NCBI RefSeq assembly: GCF_025024155.1 | Contig: NW_026251753.1 | Span: forward strand, 248,001-312,000 | Direction: 5' to 3' | DNA: 64,000 bases | From: Gamsiella multidivaricata | Taxonomy: Eukaryota; Mortierellomycota; Mortierellomycetes; Mortierellales; Mortierellaceae | Part shown: piece after piece, positions 23,767 to 35,229 of the stretch | Layout: every line of letters begins with the position of its first letter | Numbering within the stretch: the stretch's first letter is position 1 | Translations under genes and position numbers: made by a program | Notes under the pieces: generated by a model | What the model was told of the DNA's origin: nothing | What the model saw: the letters and a program-made list of their open reading frames with translations, nothing else | Database searches by the model: none

Positions 23767-26464
23767 TTATGACTGTTGCTCCTCTTCTGGAATGCGATCG
23801 GTAGTAATCCCGAGACCCTTCACAAGCTCCCTAGTGGGGCTTACAGGGACAGTTCTTGAAGGTCGCGTTTTACCTGGCGCCCGCTTGGAAACGCCAGACA
23901 TTGAAATCGACCGTGATTTGCGCGTGGGCCCAACAATGCCTCGATCGCCTTTCTTGAAAGAAAGCGAGGAGCTGAAGGATTGGCGCCTCGGCGTTCCTGT
24001 CACTGGGCTTCCTGGGCTTACTGGCGAGTGGATTCTCAGGCCAGCCATTTGGACCTCATGATCCTGATCCTGCGAGTATTGGGAATACGACGAAGATCCG
24101 TATGCGTAGTGTCCCTCTTGATTAGAATGGCTTGGGAACTGTTGAGCGCGGCTGAACGATGCTGGACTCTCGGGGCCCGCGGCGATGAAATTAGGGGGAC
24201 TGTACATGTCTGGTGAGACTGAGGCCGGAGAGAATCCGTGATGGACTTGAGTCATATATGGGTGAGGATGATTCGGCTGTGGAGTTTCCATGGTCCCCGG
24301 ATGTCTGGACACTGGTGAAAGTGGGCTCGTCGGGTATGATTCTGATTCATGACGCTCGTAGTAGCTGGACTCTTGAGATTGTGCAGCAATGTGTGAGGCC
24401 GATCCTAAGGACTGATACTGATAGGATGAGCCGTAGCCGTAGTTGGGATAATAGGGATAATCCCCGTTTCCAGGCGGCGACATGGGACCGCCTCCGCTGC
24501 TGATGCTGTCGTTCCTATAAGAGTAACGACTGTCCATGGGCTGGGTCGATGATGCCGGGGCGCCTTCTTCATTGTCGGCGTAGTGACCGGGAGAGCGACC
24601 GCGGACGACCAATGGTGCGGAGAAGGAATTCGCAACCAAGACTAGCTCTCCCGTTTCGGTTTCCGCAAACAGATCCACATGAACCTGATAGTATTGCTGG
24701 GCTGCACGCCTCTTGCCGTTGTTTGCGGTGGCCGTTTTGAACTGGACACGCTCGAAAGTGATCACATTAGAGCTGGATCCGGAAGCGTAAAGGCTGAGAT
24801 CGCCGCCGGCTCTGACTGCGGTTGGCCTAGGCGTAATTTGGGGGCCCTTGTCACGCTTTGGCGTATGCTGGACCAGTTCGATCGTCTTTTCGCCGTTCTG
24901 GATTTGAGCACCAATACAGATCAGGAACTGGTTAACCTGCACAAATTCACCATTGCGGTCCATTAAACAGGGAACTTCGGGATGCATGGAGGTGTCTAGC
25001 CAATGGATGGAGAACGACGCACTAATTTGGAAGTAGTTTCGGCGGTAACATGTCCAGTCATTAGCGGCCAAAAAAAATCCGCGGTCAATCTTGGCTGAGA
25101 TCTTAATATTGAAACTAGAGCAAGACGCATAAAAAAAAAAGAAGTCGTCAGCGATTTGTACAGTAGATGGTGCATGTAAAAGTATCAAAGAACACATACC
25201 TTGTGGATCGATCCATGCTGTACAGATTATACTGCTGTTGTGCCGGATAAAAGTAAGGGCTTTCGTGCGAGGCAAAGACCTCGGAACGTCGCTTCATACG
25301 GGTTGCAAGCATGTTTTGAGCTGAGGTAGTGGATGGCGCTGAAGTTGAGTAGGCCATGTTGGAATCACTGGTGCTGTTGGTAGGTACGCTATTGGGGCTG
25401 TCTGGCTGCTCGTCCATGCTGCCGTGGTGGTTGCTATGCGAGTGGTTCCTATGAGACAAGGCGTAAAAAGGTGCCATTGGGGTGAGTAGGTTGGGATGGG
25501 AATGCATGTGATGTGTGATTGGCTCAAAATTTCACACGATTGCCCATTTGCAATGTGAGCGCTTCGTTTGTGGAAGCACAAGAGAGGAAAAGGCCCACGC
25601 GTTATCTGTTTGATGCCGACGCTCCCTGATGTCCCATCAAATCCAAGTCGCCGTTCAATGCCTGGTAATATATATTTCAAGCACACGCGCTGACGCCTGA
25701 AGATCTCGCTCGACCTTAAAGACACACCCCCCCCCCCCCCCCGCAGTGTTCGTTTTCTCTGAACGATCTTACTGCTGCAGAGTACCAGTACTCTTTCTTT
25801 TCCAAGCACCGAAGCAGGACCCATTGAACGCGAAGGAGATGGGGTTCCTTGCATGTGACCCACTCTGTTTAAAGTTCCTTTTCAAGTCCTTTACTCGATC
25901 CTTATTTCAGACTCCTACTCGCTCCTGGCCACAATCCTCTCTCGTCTTGAGATGGAAATCCATGAAGATCCAAAGTAAAACACTCCAATGTCAGCGTTGG
26001 CGCAAAGCTCTTTTACCTTGGGTGATGTGTTGAAGATGCTGACGAAGAATACGATGCATTATTGGCATTGTCTACCTTCTCGCTGACAGAGATCGGGTAG
26101 TTAGGGTAAAATGACCCAGGTTGCTCCCGTCAGTGTTGAGACATCTTTTTGTGCGAGAGAAACGAAAGGGGGATACAGTCTGGTATGGAGTCCAACGGGA
26201 CTAGCCTGAGGGCAGCAATCGTGTCCAAAACATCGTGGCCAATCCGGTTGGTAGATTTCCACATCTTCCCACTAGCAGATCCCTCTGACTGCTCACTGCC
26301 TCATTCCGCTTACCTGTTCAGTTTCACGAAACCTCCACTCTGTCACACTTGTTGTTACATTTTGTGCAACACCCATTGGGCACAAGGACACCATCAAGGA
26401 CGTTGCACAGCACAAACCTCAACCTTGAACCCCATCCTCATATTCGTTTTCTTTGTGCATTGTG

Positions 26465-26516
<52 letters not shown>

Positions 26517-27137
26517 TCCCTTTTTTTTTCTCCTTGACGAGAGTAATATCAAACAAGTCGGTACTTACAGTTGGTGCTGCCGATGATGTGCATGATATGA
26601 ATGGTGGTACTGATCATACTCGTAGTGACCTTGCTGTGCCTGCTGTTGCTGGTACTGATGTGCGTTGCCAGGGGAGAGTGGCGAGGGCGACACAACAGGG
26701 GAAATCGGAGAAGCAAATGAGCTGTTCATGCCAGTCTGAGCGTGGGGGTGGACCCCATTGTTCCCAGCGCCATTTCCAAAAGGCGTAGTTTGGATAGGTG
26801 GCGGCAGATATGAACCGCCTCCAACAGACCCGTGAGGGTAATGAGGTTGCGATGAAGAGGGGAGGGTGGGTGCAGGATGACTGTATCCGTTGCTATTGCC
26901 GTTGGTATAGTGTTGCTGCTGATTATGGTACTCCTCTGGGTATTCGCCTGCATGTCCTTGCTGTTGGTGGTGCGAGGCATTATTGTTGTTGATGTTGTTG
27001 CTGGTGGTGTAATCAATGGACATTGTGGACCGTGGTTCGGCCCTGTCCTGGTATTCTGCATGCTTAGACGCATTGGACGCCGAGCGCTGCCTTGCAAGAT
27101 CAGCCAGGCTCGCTATTGGAGAGGCGGTGGTAGTCAT
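23767..27137 (-). CDS. Ndt80/PhoG-domain transcription factor
   Basis: Sequence-specific DNA-binding protein of the Ndt80/PhoG (Ig-fold) class. In other fungi members control meiosis, nutrient response or non-self recognition. The ATG at 27137 (MTTTASPIAS) opens a Gln/His/Asn-rich N terminus. The first intron, 25449-26568 (1,120 nt), joins HRQHQL to NHSHSNHHGS in phase. The DNA-binding domain then runs from about 25270 to 24560 over two introns: RMKRRSEVFASHESPYFYPA, KIDRGFFLAANDWTCYRRNY, NVITFERVQFKTATANNGKR and YYQVHVDLFAETETGELVLV, then the closing ANSFSAPLVVRGRSPGHY, which is highly typical of the family. The C-terminal half is Ser/Tyr/Pro-rich, ending EEEQQS at 23767. The biological target is not predictable from this sequence. 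Confidence 0.9.
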
Positions 27138-30100
27138 CTTTTTTCTATTGTATCTTTGGTCTGGTGGGAAAAGAAAGGAACAAAGGAACAGAGTGGAAGA
27201 GGAGCATGGGGGGAAAAAATAAAAGGAATCAGTGTTTTGTAGACAGGGTTACCCACTAGCAGAAGCAACTCGGGAGATGCGGGTGTGCTTTAGGGACGGG
27301 GGAGCAGAGCGCTGGGAAGGGTGGGAAGACGGCGTTTTGGATGATTGGGGAGTAGGGAAGTTGGCGAGGGGAGGTTCTTCGCGATAGATGGATCTATGAC
27401 GCTTTTTTGTTATTTTTTTTTTTTTTTTTTTTTTTTTTTGGGTGATCGTTCCTCTACCAAGGGTTGCCTGTTTGCTTTCTTTTTTTTTGCGGTGGAGTAT
27501 GCCAAGTACCTTGTGGTGTGAACTTCGCGTCAGTAGTGTGCGGTCGACGTTACGAAGAATGTGGAAACCAGACGGAGGAGGAATGGTGGCGAAGACGTGT
27601 GGAAGGAAAGTATGGGGGGACTCGATTAGAGCTCGGAGTTGGACACAGACTCGTCGGACGCGGACCCCGGGCTTGGCAACTCGGCTTTGGTAAAGAGTGG
27701 TACAGAGCACCGTTCGATTGTTCAGTTACTCGATTGCTCGATTGTTCGAGCGTTCAATGAAATAGGAAATAAAGCGAGGATGCGGTGGTCGCGAATAACG
27801 GAAAGAGTGCGGACAGATCGAGGGGGTGAGCTCCAGCAGAGGCGGATGAGATTAGGAAGACGAATGAGAAGGGATGAGAAGGAATGAAAGGAACGAAGGA
27901 ATGAAAGGAACGAAGGAATGAAGGAACTCTGGGAAAAAGAAAAGGGAGGAGAGAAGGAAGGGCGTCTTTAAGGACTGAATTGATGGTCATATTCTTCCGC
28001 TCAGACTCTCTCACACTCCCACACTCTCACACCCCCCACTCTCGCCCTGATTCCCTCCCCCGCGCGCACACACACACACACGTACACATTCTCTCTCTCT
28101 CATCCTCTCATCCCTCCGCGCCGCCTTCCGTCGTCTCTTTCGCCCCCGTCTACAGTCTGCTAAGGTGAAGGAGCACCGAGTGCACCTGGGTACAGGGCAG
28201 GACAGGCGGCACAGGGTGGCGAGCACACTCAAAACACCACAACTGAGTAACGAAATGCGTGCATGCATAGTATACAAAGTCTATTCTATTCACTCTCTGA
28301 TTTGGCATTCGCGGTTAGTCATGTCTAATCCTTTTGGCTTCCTTCCCTTGCCCGTATTTTTAATTAAAAAAACTGAATCAGTCCATTTAATGGCGCCGGT
28401 CAATCACAAAGTATAAACCTAGAATGGACTTACGAGCAGCAGGGGCGAGGGGGCCCCGGCTGGCTGGCCGGCTCCCTTTCCTAATTGACCATTCTGAGCA
28501 CGCACCCTCTGGCCAATGGGTTCTCAAAAAAAAACCCCCCTCAATTCATTCGCTCCTATCCATCCATCCATCCATCAAATCAAATCAAATCAAAATCCAT
28601 ATCGCTCGTTGCTCTGGAGACGTTCAATTGTACACTTTGCATCCACGGCCACATCCTTATCTGCAGTAAAAGAAGAAGCCCGCAGTCGTTTCGTACTTTG
28701 TCGCGCCCGTTCGCTTCCTCAAGGCAGCATATTCGATAGAAGGATATGTCGACTAAATGGAATGCATCAAAGACCGCGCATCACAACTACCTTGAGTACG
28801 AACGGAATAGCAGGAGCTATCGTGCACCTACGCATTGGGCATATTGGTACATTCTCAGGCCTGCGTGAATATCTACTTGGTCCTCCATTTTGTCTCCCTA
28901 CAAATTAGCACGCTCTCTGAAAACAAACATGCAGGCACGACCGAAATGAAGTTAATTTGCATATCTCTAATATTTCATCCAGGGTAGAGCGTCCATTGCA
29001 TTACAAAAAAAACTTAGTTTCCATCGCCTTTGCTTCTTGACTACAGCTGCATCTTACAAGTATGTTCATCTTCCATGTCATACACAGCGAGGGTCAAAAT
29101 GACGCGTCTCAGCCTCGTTTGTCATGCGGCGTACTCGCCTAGACGTGTTTCTAGTTGCTTCGCACGACGTATAGAGTCTTCCATGCTGAGCAAACACGGC
29201 TTTGTCTCTTGAGAAGCATATAGAAGACCAAACACATCTCAAGAAGAAAAAATGCAAATGGTCATACCACCTCATCTTCTATCTCACTTGTGCATACAGT
29301 GGGGTCGATGACCTGCATACATATCATTCCAATCGACGGTCGGAGCTTGCATTTGGTGGGCGAGAAAAAAAAACACTTTTAAACAAGTGTGGTAGACTAA
29401 TGGCTCTCTCTCTCTCCTAGGGCGCTGCAATTTGCATGCTCAAGGGTATACGAGTGAATACTTGTTTGAATTGAATTAAAAGCGATTGGAACTTTGTAAA
29501 ACTATCCCATCAAGTCTCTTTCTTCTGCTCTCTCGCTCTGTGTAATGGGCAATGATAAGAGGAGCACAGAAGTAAACAATCAATTGCTGTATACATAAAA
29601 ATCAGAATCGTCAAAGAGACAATACTAGCCTAACAACAACAACGACAGCAACAGTGTCCGTTGGCTACTCAACCACAAAGATGCCCAGCATCAGAGCAAT
29701 CCTGAATTCTAGACACGTAAAAAGAAGAGAGCTGTGTATTTATGGGGCAGGATGCGTGGACGATACTGCATGCCATGCCACAGTACAACATGATGTTGGA
29801 GTGCTCTGTGGGGGGATACTGGGGGGAGTTGCTCATGTGCTGACCTTCTCATCGCGAACTTCGGCATGCACCCCTGAAATCAGCGCGTGTTTTCGAGTAC
29901 AGTGTTCCCCTTGTACGCACTGCCCTTGAGCAGCTATGGTATTGGAGCCGTACCTTATTGAATCCGATCAATCTTTAAGTCGCTACATGTGCCACCTATC
30001 CGAAGAATGCGAAAATAGAGGAGACAGTGCGCGTTCATGAGGGAAAGGAAAGTGGCCAAGCTGTTGCCAGTGCTGTTTGACGTCCTCGCTAGTCGTGGCA

Positions 30101-33100
30101 TTGGAGGCGGACTTCTCGAGAGCAGCAAGGTGAACACACGAACCACACTTTTTTAAGTCCGCTTTCGAACGAGGATAGACCCTGGGAAGTAAAACAAAAT
30201 AAAAAAAAAGCGAAGGATCTAGTCTACCAAAAGCATTAGTCGTCTTGTTCTGCCAATATCCGACTAATCTATCGGGGATTGAGGGGACAACCCTTGCTGT
30301 CGCACTCAACTGTGGGGGCGCTTCGGAATGGGAGGAAGGACATTGAACACAGGTGTGACACTGCAATTAGCCGACGCTACGTTCTTCGTGCCATCGGGAG
30401 TAATATAATATGCCCGTGAAATGGAACAAGGGCTTACTCTCCGGCTCAAAAAAAAAAAAAAAACAGGATTTTCAGCCTGTGAAATGGAATATATACCTGG
30501 GTCTTGCCCTAGACTAGGCGGTCGTACTCATTGGGCACAGTACACACCCAGGAATCGAGCGTGCAATAGAAAACGAGGCATCCACATCGTTTTAGTTTGT
30601 AACTTTGTATTTACATAACTGCACATCAAAGTTCGCATTATTTCTGCCTCGCCTCGCCTCAACCACCGACGAGGGGACACTGTCCTGGCTCTCTCGCACA
30701 TGCACCCATTATAAACAGCGCTACCATACGCTCAACAGCACTGCAGACCTAGCCCTAAGTCCATATCCTTAAGACGTGCCGTTCCGCCAATCGCCATGTG
30801 CCCTCTTGAGAGTATTGTTGAGAGCATGAATTTCCAGCCTGTTAGCTAGGCACATACTGTATTCTATACTAAGGCATAAAAAGGGGGCGTGTTCTCTGCA
30901 CAGCGTTCTACGCCGAGGCGTCTTTTATTTTATTTTTGCATAAATGCGTCGTGCATATAGATGTACACTCCTCTGAAACAATCGATTGCAGTGAGCTATC
31001 TGAGATTTCCAGCGATATGGGAGCAGAACGTTTTGCGTGTCGAAGTGTGAACGCAGGATGAAAGTGAATGCTCCTCCGCGGAACAGCCACCAGGCTCGCA
31101 CGTCCAAGCGGTCTGGTGGAGCGGCATTCCTAAACAGCACAACTGCGTCTGAGCACAGTGGACTCTTTGTTATCTATCGACTGTGCTCTACTCACTCTCG
31201 CAACAGTGGCCTCCATGGGAGGGCTCACGGGATTTTTTCATATATTTTTATTCAAGCCATGCATACGTCTCACAAACGCATGCTGCACGCATGTCTGCCC
31301 AGGCAATAAACTATTGGGCCCATTTGAAATACAGAAAGAGGCGAGTAATATTGGCTACTGAGCCATTCTCTAGTACGTGTCCACTATCCGTGCGCGTCCT
31401 ATATAAAACACTACAGGGGTTGGTGGCGAGCGACCGAACAAACATTTCTGATTCCCATACCACATTTTCTATACGCAAGCAAGTCTGCAGCTACTGGAAA
31501 CGCTAAACAACATTTTCCATCATCCATCATCCATCTCTACATGGCACAGCGGGACATTTGATCGCTTCTTTTTTTTAGATTAAAAGTGAGTCTCCATGTC
31601 AGTTGTAGAGAACGGAGCACTTTTTCATTTATCGGCTGCATGATCGCACCCTCACTGGAATCATGCAATCTAAACTCAAAAAGAAAAAAAATGGTTCGAT
31701 GGACAAGCTTGCGCCTTCCATCGATAGCATATCGGATAACAAACAGTCCATGTAGAGGCTTCGTAAGCGAACAGTGCATTCTTGAGCGCAAATATGAAAG
31801 AACAATGATCTCAGTCATTGGTTCCCTCTCTTCATATATCTGTGTCACCTTTTTGTTTCTGAATTGTTTTCTTATGTCCCCGAGCACTAAAGGCATGTTT
31901 TGTCCACACAAGTGAGCGCTAATTCTTCGTTGGAGCTGAGCACAGCAAACATTCTACAAGGTGAAGCATGTGCTAGTCCCCATCCAGTAAATGCACACCT
32001 GAAGTGGAGTCCAGTGTCTATAGAACCCTAACCTTTGGAAAGGGAAATTAAACCGCATTTGTGTGAACATGCAATAATGTATTCCCCGCCCAACAGCTAA
32101 CGACTGTTCTAGTGGGCTTGTGTCCAGTATTGGTGCAAATATATGCTACAGAACTGACTCGTAATCCGTCTTTACATGAGAGACCTGAAGGCTATCAAAT
32201 ATGCTAACGAGAATGGACCTAAAATCCAGTATGTTCTTATAGATCATATGGACCACTACGTGTTAGGCATTAAAGGACAAGTACATTCATTAAAGAGAGC
32301 AACCAAGACTGGGCCTATATGAGTGGTTCCCACCTGTGAATAAAGGTCGTTTCCTTCACTCATTATACGGTAATAATACTAGTCAGGCAAAAATATTTTT
32401 AGCAATCAGACAAGAGCTATATACATCGCAGGCAACATACTGGAGACATAAAAGTATATAAAAAAAAAAAAGATCTCAGTGACATTGAGGCGACAGCTAC
32501 GGACGGGAATATGGGGTCACCTAGTAGTAAAGTTGGCTGTCTATGACGATCAGAGTGGTAACGCGTCGCCAAGTTAGAATCGTAGGACGCGAATCAAGTA
32601 TTGGAAAACGAGGTCCGAGCGCAGAAAAAAAATATAATTCAGGGCAGGCGATACGCGTCGCGAAACCCAAAAAAAGGAGAGGTTCCTGAATAAAAAGTCC
32701 GTGCGTAGAAGCCCCTTCACCTGTGAAAAAAGATGCTCAAGGTACAGAGAGGGCGCAATCTCATTACCAACAGCCAGGTTCAAGGACATACATGCAGATA
32801 ACCTGTGGCGGATAGAAAAGGCGACTAGCCGTGATTGCACATGTCCAGTAAGCGAATGAAGGCTGTATGCGTTCGGAAGCACCAGAACCTGAGGAACTAT
32901 CAAAGAGTCAATCGATCGATTTATTCGACGCGACAGCAATGTATAATCCACTCATGAACTCAAACTCGCTACACCGTACAGACAACGTATCCCCTAAGCA
33001 TTCTTTATATTCACTGTGGTCCATTCATTCTGCTCTTCACATATGAATCCTAGAGGGCACTCATTATGAGACCAGTTATTTATTTATTTTTCCTATGCAT

Positions 33101-33719
33101 GTGTGCAGTGCATTCCAATCGTTTGTGTCACTCCTAGACTCATTCTCCGAGGGAAGACACAAGAATGTATCACCATCGTCTTCATGGGTGCTACAATGTG
33201 TGTGAATGGGCCACAGGAATGAGAAGAATACATGGGGTTTCACACACAACATTCCTGGGCCATTTATCAAATAGTCTATGTAAACACGAGCGCACCTTCC
33301 CGCTGCACGCATGCATACATGCATGCAACGTTGACCTGCATCGACGTTGATCGGCATTGAGGATGAATACGTACAGAAGCGGCGGAAATTAAGAGTAACA
33401 AATGTTGTTGCAGTGGGACGTTTTCCGGGGACGATTTTTGATGGAAAAGAAAAGGACAGTCGCTATTAGCTTCAGGTTGGCTGCATATCTTTCTGGGGTA
33501 AAGAAAAGTCGCTGGGCAAAGCGTCCGACGGATAAGAACAGCTCGCGAAAGCAGGCAAGCAATCAGCCCGACTCAGTTATACACTTTGTACATCGTGTAA
33601 AAGCGAAACGCATATTATCTTTCTGCATTGCGATGCGATTAAAAGTTAATATGTTGTCTTGTTTGTTTTATTAAACAACCAAAAACTTCCTGACTAGACC
33701 AACCAAGCCATGACATAGT
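27138..33719. other. Gene-poor stretch of about 6.5 kb
   Basis: This is the longest interval without a recognised gene in the left half. Near the Ndt80-domain gene it has poly-T (27413-27440), a GAA-rich imperfect tandem (about 27860-27930), CA and CT tracts (28068-28105) and an ATCC/AATC tandem (28556-28600). Beyond 28.2 kb the composition looks non-repetitive, with short frames on both strands and no motif. One frame at 29983-30366 (minus, 127 codons, two CxxC pairs, no ATG) could be an exon; see findings. It may hold a long upstream region, ncRNA or unrecognised small genes. Confidence 0.45.
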
Positions 33720-34347
33720 TTAGTAGAAGGTCGAGGGGCGCGAACCCATGAAGAGAGCGCGGTGGGACTTGTCGGCAGCGCGAATGACGCGGTGAGGCAA
33801 GGGGAACTTGATGCCGGGAACCAAGATCTGCTTGATGTAGGGGCGACGGACATCAGCGTTGGCGACCTCGGCGACACGGATGATCTGGATGGAGCGAGAG
33901 CGAGCGCGGTGGCGGGAAGCCATGTCAGAGTAGCAGGCCTCGACAGCGGCAACACGGGACAACTCACGGTACTCCTTGTACATGTTGTGGGTGCCCGAGC
34001 GAGAGTCGTAGCGGAGCCAGATACCGAAGTTCTTGGTCTGGAGGGGCTTCTTCTCGTGGATCTGTGATTTTTTTTTATATAATATTCTGTGAGATTAGTT
34101 GCTGCTCTTCAATACCCTGAGAAAAGATGCAAGGCAGAAATATCCGTCCTTTATCCTGGGTACATACCTCGTTGATGCCGACGATCTCGCCGTTAACCTT
34201 CTTGACCTTCTTCAGCTTGCGCATGAAGTACCAGAAGCGGGACTTGGCAATGACCTCGTTGGTGGCAAAGAGGCGCATGCGGAAAAGCTTAGGGGTGGAC
34301 TCCTTCTCGGTGGGAAGGTGACGGCCGACCAATTGGTACTCGTGAAG
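33720..34347 (-). CDS. RPL20: 60S ribosomal protein eL20 (L18a); first exon not located
   Basis: Structural protein of the large ribosomal subunit. Exon A (34168-34347) encodes [20 protein letters not shown], then [20 protein letters not shown] and [20 protein letters not shown]. Exon B (33720-34061) encodes [60 protein letters not shown] and the C terminus [20 protein letters not shown] followed by STFY. Both introns' visible ends are canonical and in phase 0, giving 173 aa. Since eL20 proteins are about 176 aa, only two to four residues are missing. The ATG must sit on a tiny first exon upstream of 34349, typical of fungal ribosomal genes. I could not place it with confidence. Confidence 0.95.
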
Positions 34348-35229
34348 CTATTGGATTATCAATAGGTTCCACAATAGTGACCAGATTGAAAGGATAGAGA
34401 GAAAAACGAACCAAGTAAGATACTGGTCAAATCGCTGATGGGGAGGTAGAAAAAGCAATTGAAAGGGGCGTGCAAAGAGAAAGGAATCCTGAGCCGTGTA
34501 TAAAGTCGCTACTAATCCTGCCATATTGCCCTGCTTCCTGACGAGAATCTGCCAGTCCTGCCACTCCTTGCGACTTCAAACTATCTCTCAGTGCCTCACG
34601 GGCAGCCCAGGGCGACATGATAGTGACAGTGTACTGCATCCTGTTTCCTCCAGTTCGCAATGGCCGCACATCTGTTTGTCACAGATCGATGTGTGCCTCC
34701 AGCTCAACAGCATGTAACAGGTCTTGCTGAGAATCCGCGAAGAGCGTTGTTGCAGAGAACCAGGCAGCTGTAGTGAATTGGAATATTCAGTTGGGCGAGG
34801 ATTCAGTCCTCTTAAGAATGTGCTGTGTCCTGTCGCCACTGGCGATGATCGTGATGCCAATCATGATCCATTGATCCACGCCACCGACAATGATGCGTCC
34901 GATGTGAACCCATTGATTGAGACTGGATAATTGCCGACAAGAAGGCTAGGCACAAATGGATGGATGGCGAGTCCTGGATAATGAGGATGGATATGTCGAT
35001 GGATTTTCACGCACTCTGGACATGATTGAGAAGTCTTCTGCTGCAAAAAGAAGGATCAAAGTTCGCTGGGCCGTTTCTCTTTAAAATAGGGCTGAGATCA
35101 TCATGTGACTAGAACTAGCTCGAGGTTCGCATGCAGCATTTGAAAAGATACATCCTACGGCTAACGCTTTTCTTCCTGTCCCTATTGCATCTTTGATCCA
35201 TTCCCCCTCTTCTTCCTCCGTTTGAAATA
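34348..35229. promoter_or_regulatory. Divergent region between eL20 and the MEIOB-like gene
   Basis: Should contain the eL20 promoter, its mini first exon and first intron (acceptor at 34348-34349), and the promoter of the MEIOB-like gene. Small frames on both strands have no recognisable motif. Confidence 0.5.

Noticed and set aside
34588..34860. 90-codon minus frame upstream of eL20
   Set aside because: No motif, and it lies where the eL20 first intron and promoter should be. It does not supply the missing eL20 N terminus in frame.
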